Positions 1-7,944 are shown, counted from the stretch's first letter. The stretch is DNA of 64,000 nucleotides from Bacillus sp. Y1 (GCF_003586445.1 NZ_CP030028.1:2618501-2682500); one strand, 5' to 3'. Translations and numbers: made by a program. Notes: generated from the letters alone by a model not told the origin.

Positions 1-526
1 TCATGAAGCACAAACATTAATTGATGAAATTGATGACAATGGAGATGGAACTCCCGATCGTAAAGTATATCAAATGTTAGCTGACTATCAAGCAGGTCCT
101 GAGGGTGGCCAAGGCTATATGAGATTATTACACTTTGATGTTGATCAAAATCGTGTGTTCGTGAACACGTACTCTCCATATTTGGATGATTATAATTTTT
201 ATAATACAGATACGTTTGGAAATAAGGACGAGTTTGTTATGGATCTAGACCTTGCTGCTGCAGACAAACAAGTGGCAACAGATTATTTTTCCGTTAATAT
301 TTACACAGACACCTTAATAGGAGAAGATCGCAAGGTTAAAAGTGGGGGAATAGCCGAAACTACTTGGAAGGGACTAGAGGAGAATCAAACGTACTCCTGG
401 TATGCCGTTGTATCTGACAGATATACTGGGAACACCATTTCACCTATCTGGATCTTTGTTAAGGGTAAGTCTATAAGCAATGGTGGAAAAAGTACGGGAA
501 AAGGAAATGGAAAACCGTTAAAATAA
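1..526 (+). CDS. C-terminal part of a surface metallophosphoesterase (partial)
   Basis: The reading frame is already open at the left edge (codons from base 2) and ends with TAA at 524-526, so only about 174 C-terminal residues are present. The stretch [20 protein letters not shown], followed by a segment with RTYSPY-like [11 protein letters not shown], is typical of the C-terminal end of the catalytic domain of secreted calcineurin-like phosphoesterases. A beta-rich, fibronectin-III-like piece follows ([13 protein letters not shown]). The protein ends in a Gly/Ser/Lys-rich tail, which fits an extracellular protein. The metal-binding motifs lie upstream of the window, so the enzyme class is inferred from this C-terminal part only. 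Confidence 0.7.
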   Translation, partial: HEAQTLIDEIDDNGDGTPDRKVYQMLADYQAGPEGGQGYMRLLHFDVDQNRVFVNTYSPYLDDYNFYNTDTFGNKDEFVMDLDLAAADKQVATDYFSVNIYTDTLIGEDRKVKSGGIAETTWKGLEENQTYSWYAVVSDRYTGNTISPIWIFVKGKSISNGGKSTGKGNGKPLK

Positions 527-570
527 GCCACAAGGTACTGACCAAGAAAAATTATTAGTAAAAAAGAGGA

Positions 571-607
571 AGGGCGGAATCTATAAATATTTCCGCCCTG
601 TTTTTAT
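571..607. terminator. Bidirectional intrinsic terminator
   Basis: Nine-bp stem AGGGCGGAA (571-579) / TTCCGCCCT (591-599), followed by T5 on the plus strand and preceded by an A-rich run (minus-strand T tract). It lies between two convergent genes and can serve both. Confidence 0.8.
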
Positions 608-966
608 TAGTACCCAACCTCAACAGCTGCTACAACTATGTACATTAAATCGTTTTTATCTTCTTTATCAGGAAGAACGATTCCGCTTGTTGTAAGCATT
701 CCGCCGTCCTGAACCTGAACAGTCACCTCTCCATACGGAAGAACTGCCTTGACCGCATCAATATCTAGCAACTCTTTATCTCCAGGAACCGCCAATTTCA
801 CATTCACCTTCATATTCTCCAGATTGTTCTCCGGAAGAACTGTGCGAATGCCAGGCATTGAGTTAAAATGAATCGCATTTTGCACCGCGCGAATCGCTGC
901 TTTCGTCACGTTTTGTCCGTGAACATCAATCCCCATTCCTGTTTCAATAAACATAATCTGATCCAT
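607..966 (-). CDS. Lin0512 family conserved protein
   Basis: A short protein of about 119 residues from the chosen ATG, matching the Lin0512 family (MxIxFIETGMGIDVHGQNVTKAA, with NSMPGIR further on). The function of the family is not established. The frame is open further upstream, and an ATG at 987 has a GGGAG ahead of it. I chose the ATG at 966 because family members begin just before the FIETGMG motif and because AGGGA lies 5-6 bases upstream. It is a single-gene unit converging on the phosphoesterase gene. Confidence 0.75.
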   Translation of the reverse strand: MDQIMFIETGMGIDVHGQNVTKAAIRAVQNAIHFNSMPGIRTVLPENNLENMKVNVKLAVPGDKELLDIDAVKAVLPYGEVTVQVQDGGMLTTSGIVLPDKEDKNDLMYIVVAAVEVGY

Positions 967-1093
967 AAATTTCCCTGCCTTTATCATTTTTCTCCCTCTA
1001 AGGATAACGCAAATCAGTCGTTTTACCAACTAAAAGGAATGGTCTAGATATCATAAAATAGAATAAATTGGTTAATTTAATAAAATAAAGCAG

Positions 1094-1732
1094 TTTAGAG
1101 TGTGAATGAAGACCTAATTCGGAGTAACGGCAGCTCCAAGTAATTTAGAGTCCAAATGACGGTCTGATTTGGATAGCAACAACAGCACAAACAGATTCAC
1201 AGTCAAATAAGAGCCTGATTCGGACAGCGACGGCTTCACCAACTAATTTAGAGTCCAAATAACAGGCTGATTTGGACAGCAACAACAACACAAACAGATT
1301 CACAGTCCAAATGAGAGCCTGATTCGTACAGCGACGGCTTCACCAACTAATTTAGAGTCCAATTAACAGGCTGATTTGGACAGCAACAACAACACAAACA
1401 GATTCACAGTCCAAATGAGAGCCTGATTCGTACAGTGACGGCTTCACCAACTAATTTAGAGTCCAATTAACAGGCTGATTTGGACAGCAACAACAACACA
1501 AACAGATTCACAGTCCAAATGAGAGCCTGATTCGTACAGCGTCGGCTTCACCAACTAATTTAGAGTCCAAATAACAGGCTGATTTGGACAGCAACAACAA
1601 CACAAACAGATTCTCAGTCCAAATGAGAGCCTGATTCGTACAGCGACGGCAACGCAAACCAGTTCAGAGTCCAAATGGGAGCCTGCTTCAGACAGCAACA
1701 GCATTACCAACCAATTCACAGTCCGAATGACG
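1094..1732. repeat. Tandem array of about 12 units with 52-bp period (104-bp higher-order unit)
   Basis: The element AGTCC(A)AAT recurs at 1149, 1201, 1252, 1304, 1356, 1408, 1460, 1512, 1564, 1616, 1668 and 1720, that is every 52 bp (once 51). Odd and even copies differ, so the closest identity is at 104 bp. One type carries TCCAAAT-N9-ATTTGGA, an inverted repeat that can form a hairpin. The other type has it degenerated to ATTCGTA. The edges are more diverged than the middle, as expected of an expanding array. No convincing coding frame runs through it. It fills the gap between the Lin0512 gene and the esterase gene. Confidence 0.9.
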
Positions 1733-1800
1733 CATTCATTCCCATACCATACACAAACACATCCATTATCAATCCAAAAAAATTAAAACGAGTTGATCAA

Positions 1801-2733
1801 ATGAAAAAAAGCATTCTTTTAATAATAGTAGCCGTCATAACGAATTTAATTACATGCAGCTCTTATGCTGAAAATAACGATGGTGTTCAAACCATTCCCA
1901 CAAAAAAGTCAGCCTATAACGGAGTGCATCTTCATGCAAATATTGTGTACGCAAAAACTGAGGTTAAGCCTTTACATATGCACATCCTGCTACCAAAACA
2001 AAAGTCAAAACCTCGTCCATTGGTTGTGTTTATAAAGGGAGGAGGCTGGGGATTTCATCATCCTCAAAAGACCTTCGAGTTCATTCCGCAATTAGTAATG
2101 TTCGCCCAAAACGGTTATGTGGTGGCAAGTATCGAGCATCGAACAAGTCATGAAGGGAAGTTTCCAACCCAGCTTTACGATGTAAAAAATGCCATCCGGT
2201 ACTTACGCGCGCACGCAACTCAATACCATATTAACCCAAATCGAATCGGTGTTTGGGGCAACTCCTCCGGCGGCCACCTAGCTGCTTTACTAGGAACCAC
2301 AGGAGAAGTCCGTGAACTAGAAGGCGATGGTGAATACTTGAACGAGTCAAGCTCCGTGCAAGCCGTAGTCGATTGGTATGGACCGACAGATATGTTACAA
2401 ATGAGTAAATATCCCGCTGATGTTGATTTCGATTCACCAAACTCACCAGAATCAGTGCTAATTGGCGGACCTCTTCAAGAAAACAAGGAAAAAGTAAAAC
2501 GAGCTAACCCCATTACGTATATAACCAAGGAGGATCCACCTTTTTTAATCATGCATGGAGACAAAGATCGTAGAGTTCCTTACAATCAAAGTGAATTATT
2601 ATTCGAAGCACTTAAAAAAGCAAACGTAGAAGCAACCATGATTAAAATTAAAGGTGCAGGTCACGGCGGATTTTCACAACCGGAAATACTAAAAACCGTA
2701 CAAAAATTTTTTGATAACCATTTAAAGAGGTGA
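1801..2733 (+). CDS. Secreted alpha/beta hydrolase (acetyl-esterase type)
   Basis: 310 residues. An N-terminal signal peptide (MKKSILLIIVAVITNLI...SYA) implies export. The oxyanion region GGGWGFHHP, the nucleophile elbow GNSSGGH, the acid motif HGDKDRRVP and the final catalytic His in GAGHGGF give a complete Ser-Asp-His triad of the esterase/lipase (BD-FAE, feruloyl or acetyl esterase-like) superfamily. The frame extends upstream to 1675 into the 52-bp repeat array, but the ATG at 1801 is chosen because it starts the signal peptide. The ribosome binding site is weak. Substrate unknown. Short-chain or carbohydrate ester is an inference from the family. Confidence 0.85.
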   Translation: MKKSILLIIVAVITNLITCSSYAENNDGVQTIPTKKSAYNGVHLHANIVYAKTEVKPLHMHILLPKQKSKPRPLVVFIKGGGWGFHHPQKTFEFIPQLVMFAQNGYVVASIEHRTSHEGKFPTQLYDVKNAIRYLRAHATQYHINPNRIGVWGNSSGGHLAALLGTTGEVRELEGDGEYLNESSSVQAVVDWYGPTDMLQMSKYPADVDFDSPNSPESVLIGGPLQENKEKVKRANPITYITKEDPPFLIMHGDKDRRVPYNQSELLFEALKKANVEATMIKIKGAGHGGFSQPEILKTVQKFFDNHLKR

Positions 2734-2753
2734 GCCACCAGGTTCACCTTTTC
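2728..2753 (+). terminator. Weak terminator after the esterase gene
   Basis: AGGTGA / TTCACCT short stem around the stop codon, followed by TTTTCG. Weak, but in the right place. Confidence 0.4.
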
Positions 2754-2766
2754 GCATTTTACCTAC

Positions 2767-2789
2767 TTTGTTACATAAATGGTAACAAA
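2767..2789. promoter_or_regulatory. Inverted repeat TTTGTTAC-N6-GGTAACAAA
   Basis: Near-perfect inverted repeat ahead of the truncated acyltransferase gene. It could be an operator of the lost gene. No regulator is adjacent. Confidence 0.3.
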
Positions 2790-2855
2790 ATCGTCATATT
2801 TATCCTTTTAAATGAGAAAGTACAAACTTTCTAGATAAGGAGGGACTTAGATTAG

Positions 2856-2984
2856 GTGAAGAAGACACATGTATATGAAGTTGATTTTATGCGAACGTTC
2901 ATCATGTTGGGGGTTTTATCCGTACATACGATGACGATCTTTAATCAACAATTTGATGATTGGACGATTAGAGATTATTCCTAA
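2856..2984 (+). pseudogene. N-terminal remnant of an acyltransferase-3 family membrane protein
   Basis: A GTG-started frame of 42 codons with a good ribosome binding site (AAGGAGGG). The translation MKKTHVYEVDFMR followed by TFIMLGVLSVHT is the characteristic beginning of acyltransferase-3 (OafA/YrhL-type) proteins: the E-x-D-x-x-R start and the first membrane helix with its catalytic-type His. The frame then stops with TAA at 2982-2984, and the roughly 300-550 residues expected are absent: the next gene is an unrelated ABC permease. I read this as a deletion remnant. It is too short to carry out acyl transfer. Confidence 0.7.
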
Positions 2985-3035
2985 TGAAATAAAGGTCAAC
3001 GAGACAGTCAAACAGTAAGAATGGAGGGAAAGGGA

Positions 3036-3800
3036 ATGTTCAATCGTATATGGAGGGAAAAGCTGATTCCTTGGATGATTCCTATGATGATCCTTGGGTT
3101 ATGGCAGATTCTTAGTATGAACGGGATGATTCCGGCTACCATTCTACCTTCACCAATCGCAGTGATCCAATCTGGAGCGGAGCTTACTGCATCAGGTGAA
3201 TTAATCAACCACATCTCTATAAGTCTAGGTCGTGCCTTAACCGGTTTTCTGATCGGTGGATTATTAGGTTTTCTATTCGGCTTAGTTAATGGGTTATTTA
3301 AACCTTTGGATTTACTATTGGATACTTCGATACAAATGCTTAGAAATATTCCGCATTTAGCGTTACTTCCACTCGTTATCCTTTGGTTCGGAATTGATGA
3401 AGTGTCTAAGGTGTTTCTCGTCGCTTTAGGGGTTCTTTTTCCCATCTATATCAATACGTATCACGGAATCAAATCGGTTGATAAAGGACTTATTGAAATG
3501 GGAAGAGCCTATGGTCTGAAAGGATATTCGCTTTTCCTTCAGGTCATTTTACCAGGTGCGTTATCTTCCATTTTGGTAGGAATTCGCTACGCTTTAGGGG
3601 TCATGTGGACGACACTTATTGTGGCAGAGACCATCGCCGCCAATTCTGGGATCGGTTATATGGCCATGAACGCCAGAGAATTTATGCAAATGGATGTGAT
3701 TGTGATAAGCATTCTCATTTACTCCTTACTCGGCAAACTCTCCGATTGGATTGCAAAGCTCTTTGAAAAGAAATGGCTGATGTGGAAACAGTTATCGTAA
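3036..3800 (+). CDS. ssuC: ABC transporter permease, SsuC/TauC type
   Basis: About 254 residues with roughly six membrane helices and the binding-protein-dependent inner-membrane signature around GALSSILVGIRYALGVMW. Sequence features fit permeases of the aliphatic sulfonate/nitrate/taurine group. The ATG at 3036 is chosen: GGAGGG at 3023-3028 lies 7 bases upstream, and the earlier ATG at 3021 overlaps that site. The stop overlaps the frame upstream of the ATPase gene, so the two are one operon. No substrate-binding protein is encoded next to it, so the substrate cannot be told; sulfonate, taurine or a thiamine-precursor-like compound are all possible. Confidence 0.8.
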   Translation: MFNRIWREKLIPWMIPMMILGLWQILSMNGMIPATILPSPIAVIQSGAELTASGELINHISISLGRALTGFLIGGLLGFLFGLVNGLFKPLDLLLDTSIQMLRNIPHLALLPLVILWFGIDEVSKVFLVALGVLFPIYINTYHGIKSVDKGLIEMGRAYGLKGYSLFLQVILPGALSSILVGIRYALGVMWTTLIVAETIAANSGIGYMAMNAREFMQMDVIVISILIYSLLGKLSDWIAKLFEKKWLMWKQLS

Positions 3801-3820
3801 CAAAAGGAGAGTGGTATCTT

Positions 3821-4573
3821 ATGGACTTTAACCCAATATTACATGTTGATCGTGTTCGAAAATCATATAGCAACACCCCGGTATTAAAAGGAATTGACCT
3901 GTCTATTTTTCAAGGAGAGTTTGTTTCAATCGTCGGGAAAAGTGGCTCCGGGAAAAGTACGTTGCTTCGTATTATAGCTGGTCTAGAAGATATTAATGAG
4001 GGTGTAGTAAAAGTAAACGGTGAAAGCTTAACAACCATTAACGGTGATGCAAGAATGATGTTCCAAGATGGAAGATTGCTGCCGTGGAAAACACTCCTAC
4101 AAAATGTCGGTTTAGGCTTAACGGGTGATTGGAAACCTAAAGCTACGTATGTATTAAATAGTGTTGGTTTAAAAGAACGAGCTGACCATTATCCATCTTC
4201 GCTATCAGGCGGACAAAAGCAACGAGTAGCACTAGCTCGAGCCCTTGTCCATGAACCAAAACTGTTATTGTTAGATGAGCCACTGGGAGCTCTTGACGCG
4301 TTAACTCGAATGGAAATGCAAAGCCTGATTGAATCCGTATGGAAAGAGAATCGACTCACAGCGATTTTGGTCACGCATGATGTGGAAGAAGCCGTACTTC
4401 TATCGGACCGAGTAATTGTGATTGGAGAAGGAGAAGTGGTGATGAACAAAAATATTGATTTACCTAGGCCTAGAAGTCGATCCAACCCAACCTTTCATCA
4501 CTATACCGAGGAAATTCTTGATATGATAATGGAAGAAAGCTGTGAAAAGAAGAGTAATTACAAAATTGTTTAA
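3821..4573 (+). CDS. ssuB: ABC transporter ATP-binding protein, SsuB/TauB type
   Basis: 250 residues. Walker A GKSGSGKST, Q-loop FQDGRLLPW, signature LSGGQKQRVALARAL, Walker B LLLLDEP and the switch His in ILVTHD are all intact. The Q-loop followed by LLPW is typical of the nitrate/sulfonate/taurine ATPases. The start at 3821 follows AAAGGAGAG. An upstream in-frame ATG at 3773 lies inside the permease gene. It is the energising partner of the preceding permease. The missing binding protein is the odd point. Confidence 0.85.
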   Translation: MDFNPILHVDRVRKSYSNTPVLKGIDLSIFQGEFVSIVGKSGSGKSTLLRIIAGLEDINEGVVKVNGESLTTINGDARMMFQDGRLLPWKTLLQNVGLGLTGDWKPKATYVLNSVGLKERADHYPSSLSGGQKQRVALARALVHEPKLLLLDEPLGALDALTRMEMQSLIESVWKENRLTAILVTHDVEEAVLLSDRVIVIGEGEVVMNKNIDLPRPRSRSNPTFHHYTEEILDMIMEESCEKKSNYKIV

Positions 4574-4663
4574 TGATTCTTTCATCATTTGTTCATAAAT
4601 TGGTAATAATTTCTGGACATCCTACCTTCTGTAGTACAAAACATAAGATGAAGGAGGAAAGAA

Positions 4664-5356
4664 ATGGTGAAAAAGATCAGTGGATTATTTGTGGTTGCTC
4701 TAGTTTTTGGATTGATGGGTTCTGTTCAAGCATTTGCTGCAACAGAGAAAAAGGTGGAAGTGGAATCGAAGGAAGCACATGCTCATAAGGGACATTTCCA
4801 CCACAGTCCAGAGTTTCTTGAGAAAAAAGCGAATGAGTTAGGGATATCAACCGAAGGAAAAAAATCCGAGATAATAGCAAAAGAAGTTCGTGAAGCCATA
4901 ATTAAGAAAAAGGCGGAGGAGCTCGGAATCAAAACAGAGGGAAAGGACTTTGACACCCTCGCGAAAGAAGTAAAAGAAACCTTTATTAAAAAACAAGCAG
5001 ACGAGCTTGGAATTAAAACAGAGGGAAAAGATAGTGACACGTTAGCAAAAGAAGTACGTGAAACCATCATAAAAACAGAAGCAAAGGAACTCGGCATTTC
5101 TACTGAGGGTAAAGAACTCAAAGAACTAGCCAAGGAAGTTCGTGAAGCCAGCATCAAGAAAGAAGCAAAAGAAATGGGAATATCTACAGAAAATAAAAAT
5201 TCCCGTCTACTAGCACATGAAGTACGAGAAGCAAAAATTCTTCAGGCGGCAAAGAAATTAGGCATTTCTACCGAAAATAAAACGACGGAAGAACTTTTTG
5301 ATGAAATTATGACCCATCATGAAGAGGAAGCAAAAAAGTTAAAGCTGTTTCCCTAA
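4664..5356 (+). CDS. Secreted His-rich protein with six 28-residue repeats
   Basis: 230 residues; not recognised as a named family. A signal peptide (MVKKISGLFVVALVFGLMGS...AFA) is followed by a short His-rich stretch (AHAHKGHFHH, about residues 39-47). Then come six tandem repeats of exactly 28 residues, with the LGI (once MGI) core at 59, 87, 115, 143, 171 and 199, and consensus KKAxELGISTEGK...LAKEVREA. Each repeat looks like two short helices around a turn (helix-extended-helix, SAP-like; inference). The protein is highly charged and ends KKLKLFP. The ribosome binding site AAGGAGGAAAG precedes the ATG. It is monocistronic and closed by a terminator. Metal binding by the His stretch is possible but unproven. 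Confidence 0.75.
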   Translation: MVKKISGLFVVALVFGLMGSVQAFAATEKKVEVESKEAHAHKGHFHHSPEFLEKKANELGISTEGKKSEIIAKEVREAIIKKKAEELGIKTEGKDFDTLAKEVKETFIKKQADELGIKTEGKDSDTLAKEVRETIIKTEAKELGISTEGKELKELAKEVREASIKKEAKEMGISTENKNSRLLAHEVREAKILQAAKKLGISTENKTTEELFDEIMTHHEEEAKKLKLFP

Positions 5357-5360
5357 CGTC

Positions 5361-5396
5361 AAATGTGACTATTCTTTTAGAGTAGTCACATTTTTT
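5361..5396 (+). terminator. Intrinsic terminator after the repeat-protein gene
   Basis: Stem TGTGACTA (5364-5371) / TAGTCACA (5383-5390) followed by T6. Confidence 0.8.
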
Positions 5397-5439
5397 ACGT
5401 TCCAAATAGTGGTACCACCACATACATTTCGTATAAACT

Positions 5440-5472
5440 AAAAAAAGATGGTGACCCCGTATCTTTTTTTAT
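5440..5472 (+). terminator. AT-rich hairpin with T run
   Basis: AAAAAGAT / ATCTTTTT around a GC-rich loop GGTGACCCCGT, ending in T7, just upstream of the sigma-factor gene. A weak terminator, or a leader element of that gene. Confidence 0.4.
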
Positions 5473-5517
5473 CCGTTCTTCGTTTAAAGGATAGAGAGTG
5501 CTGAAGGAGTGATGGTG

Positions 5518-6237
5518 GTGCAAAGTAAAGTTAGGAAGAATGAGACGGATGTTCAGCAACATCCGAGTCTTACACGTGAGGAAGAAATCGAGGAACTTTA
5601 TTCAAAACTTCAACGCTATTGTCAGTTCATTTCCCAAAATAAATGGGATGGAGAGGATTTGGCTCAGGAATCGTTCCTGAAGGCTTGGCTTCATTATAAG
5701 TTTCAGCCGGAGATTTCTGCCGCGCTTGTGAATAAGATTGCTCATAATGAATGGATCGACACAATTAGAAAGCGAAGCAAAGAGTCTCTTGAAGACATTC
5801 CTGAATCTTCCCAAATTGAGACCGATCGAATAGTAAATCGACTGGAAGCGATTCAACAACTAATTCATCAATTAACCCCGAAACAAGCGATTATGTTTGC
5901 CTTAAAAGAAGGCTTTCAGTTCCAGCTTTCGGAAATAGCGGAGCTTTTGGATTCTTCTGAAGGCGCTGTAAAGGCGGCCATCTTTCGGGCAAAACAGCGA
6001 CTTGGAAAAAAGGACTCAAAAGAAACCAATCCTTTAATTGATCAGTATTGGAATGAGGAAGATCGCAAACAAATCGAGATCATTCTTCATGAATCTTTCA
6101 AGTCTCAAGATCCGTCCATACTCATTCGTTCCATTCCGAACATTCGCGCGTTACGAAAAGATAGCAACCCAACTTGCACGATGAAACCATCACCTCTCTT
6201 CAATTATCCTTCAAGCACTGTCTTTATGGCTGCATAA
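5518..6237 (+). CDS. Sigma-70 family RNA polymerase sigma factor (ECF-like)
   Basis: About 239 residues. Region 2 is seen as LYSKLQRYCQFI...DGEDLAQESFLKAW, and region 4 as LTPKQAIMFALKEGFQFQLSEIAELL followed by the helix-turn-helix recognition part SSEGAVKAAIFRAKQRLG. A C-terminal extension of about 65 residues follows, which is unusual for minimal ECF sigmas and may be regulatory. Start choice: AAGGAG at 5504-5509 is best spaced to the GTG at 5515 or 5518; an ATG at 5512 is too close. No anti-sigma gene is adjacent. The next gene, 33 bases away, encodes a ClpP protease subunit. Confidence 0.8.
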   Translation: MQSKVRKNETDVQQHPSLTREEEIEELYSKLQRYCQFISQNKWDGEDLAQESFLKAWLHYKFQPEISAALVNKIAHNEWIDTIRKRSKESLEDIPESSQIETDRIVNRLEAIQQLIHQLTPKQAIMFALKEGFQFQLSEIAELLDSSEGAVKAAIFRAKQRLGKKDSKETNPLIDQYWNEEDRKQIEIILHESFKSQDPSILIRSIPNIRALRKDSNPTCTMKPSPLFNYPSSTVFMAA

Positions 6238-6270
6238 TTTTATGCGAGTGAAACGAAGGAGGAAACAATC

Positions 6271-6846
6271 ATGAGTTTAATTCCATATGTAATCGAACAA
6301 TCAAACCGCGGGGAACGTTCGTACGATATTTACTCTAGACTATTAAAGGATCGGATAATAATGATCGGTGAGGAGATTAATGATACTGTTGCAAACAACG
6401 TAGTAGCACAGTTATTGTTTTTAGCAGCCGATCATCCGGAGAAAGACATTTCTATTTATATCAATAGTCCAGGCGGTTCCACTTCTGCAGGATTTGCGAT
6501 ATTTGATACGATGCAATACATTAAGCCAGATGTAAGAACGATCTGTACAGGTATGGCTGCTTCCTTTGGGGCGATGCTCTTACTTGCTGGAACAAAAGGG
6601 AAGCGGATGGCACTTCCAAACAGCGAAATCATGATTCATCAACCTCTTGGGGGAGCCAGGGGGCAAGCAACAGAAATCGAAATCTCAGCTAAACGTATTA
6701 TCAAACTCCGTGAACATATCAACCAGATTATTTCCGAACGAACAGGCCAGCCTGTGGAGAAGGTATCGAGGGATACAGACCGAGATTATTTTATGAGCGC
6801 AGAAGAAGCGAAGGAATATGGGATTATTGATGAAATTATTAAATAG
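6271..6846 (+). CDS. clpP: ClpP-type ATP-dependent protease subunit (probable second copy)
   Basis: 191 residues, the full length of ClpP. The catalytic triad is intact: Ser98 in GMAASFGA, His123 in IMIHQPLGG, Asp172 in RDTDRD. The N-terminal loop [30 protein letters not shown] is the Clp-ATPase docking region and is well conserved. Several positions conserved in housekeeping Bacillus ClpP differ here ([30 protein letters not shown]), and its neighbour is a sigma factor, so I infer a paralogue rather than the main ClpP; this cannot be proven within the window. The ribosome binding site is GAAGGAGG. It probably shares a transcript with the sigma gene upstream. Confidence 0.9.
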   Translation: MSLIPYVIEQSNRGERSYDIYSRLLKDRIIMIGEEINDTVANNVVAQLLFLAADHPEKDISIYINSPGGSTSAGFAIFDTMQYIKPDVRTICTGMAASFGAMLLLAGTKGKRMALPNSEIMIHQPLGGARGQATEIEISAKRIIKLREHINQIISERTGQPVEKVSRDTDRDYFMSAEEAKEYGIIDEIIK

Positions 6847-6850
6847 ATAA

Positions 6851-6888
6851 AAAGTGGAGTAGCTTCTTTTAAAGGCTACTCCTTTTAT
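6851..6888. terminator. Bidirectional terminator between clpP and the SMR genes
   Basis: Stem GGAGTAGC (6856-6863) / GCTACTCC (6875-6882) with T4 after it and A-rich sequence before it. Confidence 0.75.
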
Positions 6889-7199
6889 GATACAAGTTTT
6901 AATCCAATCACAGACCCTAACACCATGGCAATAAAAAGCATTCGTTTCCAATCATTCGATTCACCATAAAACATAATACCGATAATGGCACTACCTGCAG
7001 TCCCAATTCCTGTCCAAATCGCATAAGCTGTTCCCATCGGTATCGTTTTCATCGCAAATGAGAGAAGAAAGAAACTCGCTCCAAATCCAAGAACAACGAA
7101 TGCTAGTGAGTACCAATTTCGCTTTAGGTTGAATTGGTTGATCAAACTCACACCAACAATTTCAAGTAATCCTGCTAAAATTAAAGCAAACCAAGCCAT
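6885..7199 (-). CDS. ykkD: SMR-family guanidinium exporter subunit (YkkD-like)
   Basis: 104 residues with four membrane helices, the size of small multidrug resistance proteins. The active-site Glu lies in ALILAGLLEIVGV (helix 1). Motifs MAWFALILAGLLE and IPMGTAYAIWTGIGTAG are typical of the SugE/Gdx branch. It directly follows the ykkC-like gene (stop and start touch), so the two proteins probably pair as in YkkCD. The guanidine-I riboswitch in front of the operon makes guanidinium export the likely job, not general drug resistance. Confidence 0.85.
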   Translation of the reverse strand: MAWFALILAGLLEIVGVSLINQFNLKRNWYSLAFVVLGFGASFFLLSFAMKTIPMGTAYAIWTGIGTAGSAIIGIMFYGESNDWKRMLFIAMVLGSVIGLKLVS

Positions 7200-7540
7200 T
7201 ATCTTTCCTCTCCTTCCAGAACTTTTTCTCCTGTGACCATCTTAAGCCCAATAATTCCTATTAGTAAAATCAGAATCAGTAGCATTTTTTCTATTTTAAA
7301 AAGATCTCCGAAAAACAAGATATCTGCCAATACCGTGCCGACGGTTCCTAATCCGACAAAGACTGCATACACCGTTCCAACAGGCAGGGCGCGGCTCGCG
7401 CGAAGCATCACATAGAAACTGATAGCAATCGAAATTCCTGTTCCTAACCAACCCCACACATCATCGGCATGCTTCAACCCAATCACCCAAAACACCTCAA
7501 AAAAAGCAGCAATAAATACCATGATCCAATGCTTATTCAT
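7199..7540 (-). CDS. ykkC: SMR-family guanidinium exporter subunit (YkkC-like)
   Basis: 113 residues from the chosen ATG (MNKHWIMVFIAAFFEVFWVIGLKHADD). Four membrane helices, the conserved Glu in AAFFEVFWVIGLKHA and the LPVGTVYAVFVGLGTVGTV motif mark the SMR/Gdx family. An in-frame ATG 15 bases earlier (7555) overlaps the ribosome binding site GGAGGGG, so 7540 is preferred. It is the first gene of a two-gene operon behind a guanidine-I riboswitch with an intrinsic terminator, so it should be switched on when guanidine accumulates. Confidence 0.85.
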   Translation of the reverse strand: MNKHWIMVFIAAFFEVFWVIGLKHADDVWGWLGTGISIAISFYVMLRASRALPVGTVYAVFVGLGTVGTVLADILFFGDLFKIEKMLLILILLIGIIGLKMVTGEKVLEGEER

Positions 7541-7576
7541 GTGAAACCCCTCCAAATATTATTATTCCCACAAAAC

Positions 7577-7700
7577 AAAAAAGCCCGAGAGCTACTGAAA
7601 GATCAGTTACCTCCCGGGCTTTTATCCCTCCGTGACACAGCAAAAACTGTGAGTTTCCTCTCGGACCAGACCAACAAGCTGTTGCGGAACCCTAGAAAAC
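7577..7700 (-). ncRNA. Guanidine-I (ykkC) riboswitch with terminator
   Basis: On the minus strand the leader contains CTAGGGTTCCG, then TGGTCTGGTCCGAGAGG, then ACGGAGGGATAAAAGCCCGGGAGG. These are the three conserved blocks of the ykkC/guanidine-I aptamer in the right order. The last block pairs with CTCTCGGGCTTTTTT to form the terminator (about 7578-7621). Guanidine binding should prevent the terminator and allow ykkCD transcription. Confidence 0.93.
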
Positions 7701-7853
7701 ATTTTCCATATATAACAAAATATATTATACACATATATGAAATTTATGCAAATAGATTACATATTTTATAATTTTATAAATAAGTATGATAGTAAGAACA
7801 AATCTTCTACCACTTTTGTCGAAATATGATATAATTCTCGAGGGATAATTAAA

Positions 7854-7888
7854 AAGAGGTTCTAGCTACCCTCTCTAAAAAACTAAGG
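7854..7888 (+). ncRNA. preQ1-I riboswitch
   Basis: AGAGGTTCTAGCTACC, then CTCTCTAAAAAACTAAGG: the five-bp P1 hairpin plus the A-rich tail of the class I preQ1 aptamer. It lies directly upstream of queC with an overlapping terminator. CTAAGGAAA in its tail can alternatively pair with TTTCTTAG (7902-7909) as an antiterminator. Confidence 0.92.
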
Positions 7889-7922
7889 AAAACAGTACTG
7901 CTTTCTTAGGGTACTGTTTTTT
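7889..7922 (+). terminator. Riboswitch-controlled terminator before queC
   Basis: AAAACAGTAC (7889-7898) / GTACTGTTTT (7911-7920), followed by further T residues. It should form when preQ1 is bound. Confidence 0.85.
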
Positions 7923-7944
7923 CCGTTAAAAAGGAGCATGCAAA

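Noticed and set aside
1094..1732. 52-bp array as a CRISPR array
   Set aside because: The whole unit is conserved, with no unique spacers between short repeats, and no cas genes are near.
1675..1800. N-terminal extension of the secreted esterase into the repeat array
   Set aside because: The extension encodes repeat-derived sequence, and the signal peptide starts at the ATG at 1801.
7854..7922. Simple attenuator without aptamer ahead of queC
   Set aside because: The conserved preQ1-I aptamer sequence with its A-rich tail is complete, so a riboswitch is the better call.
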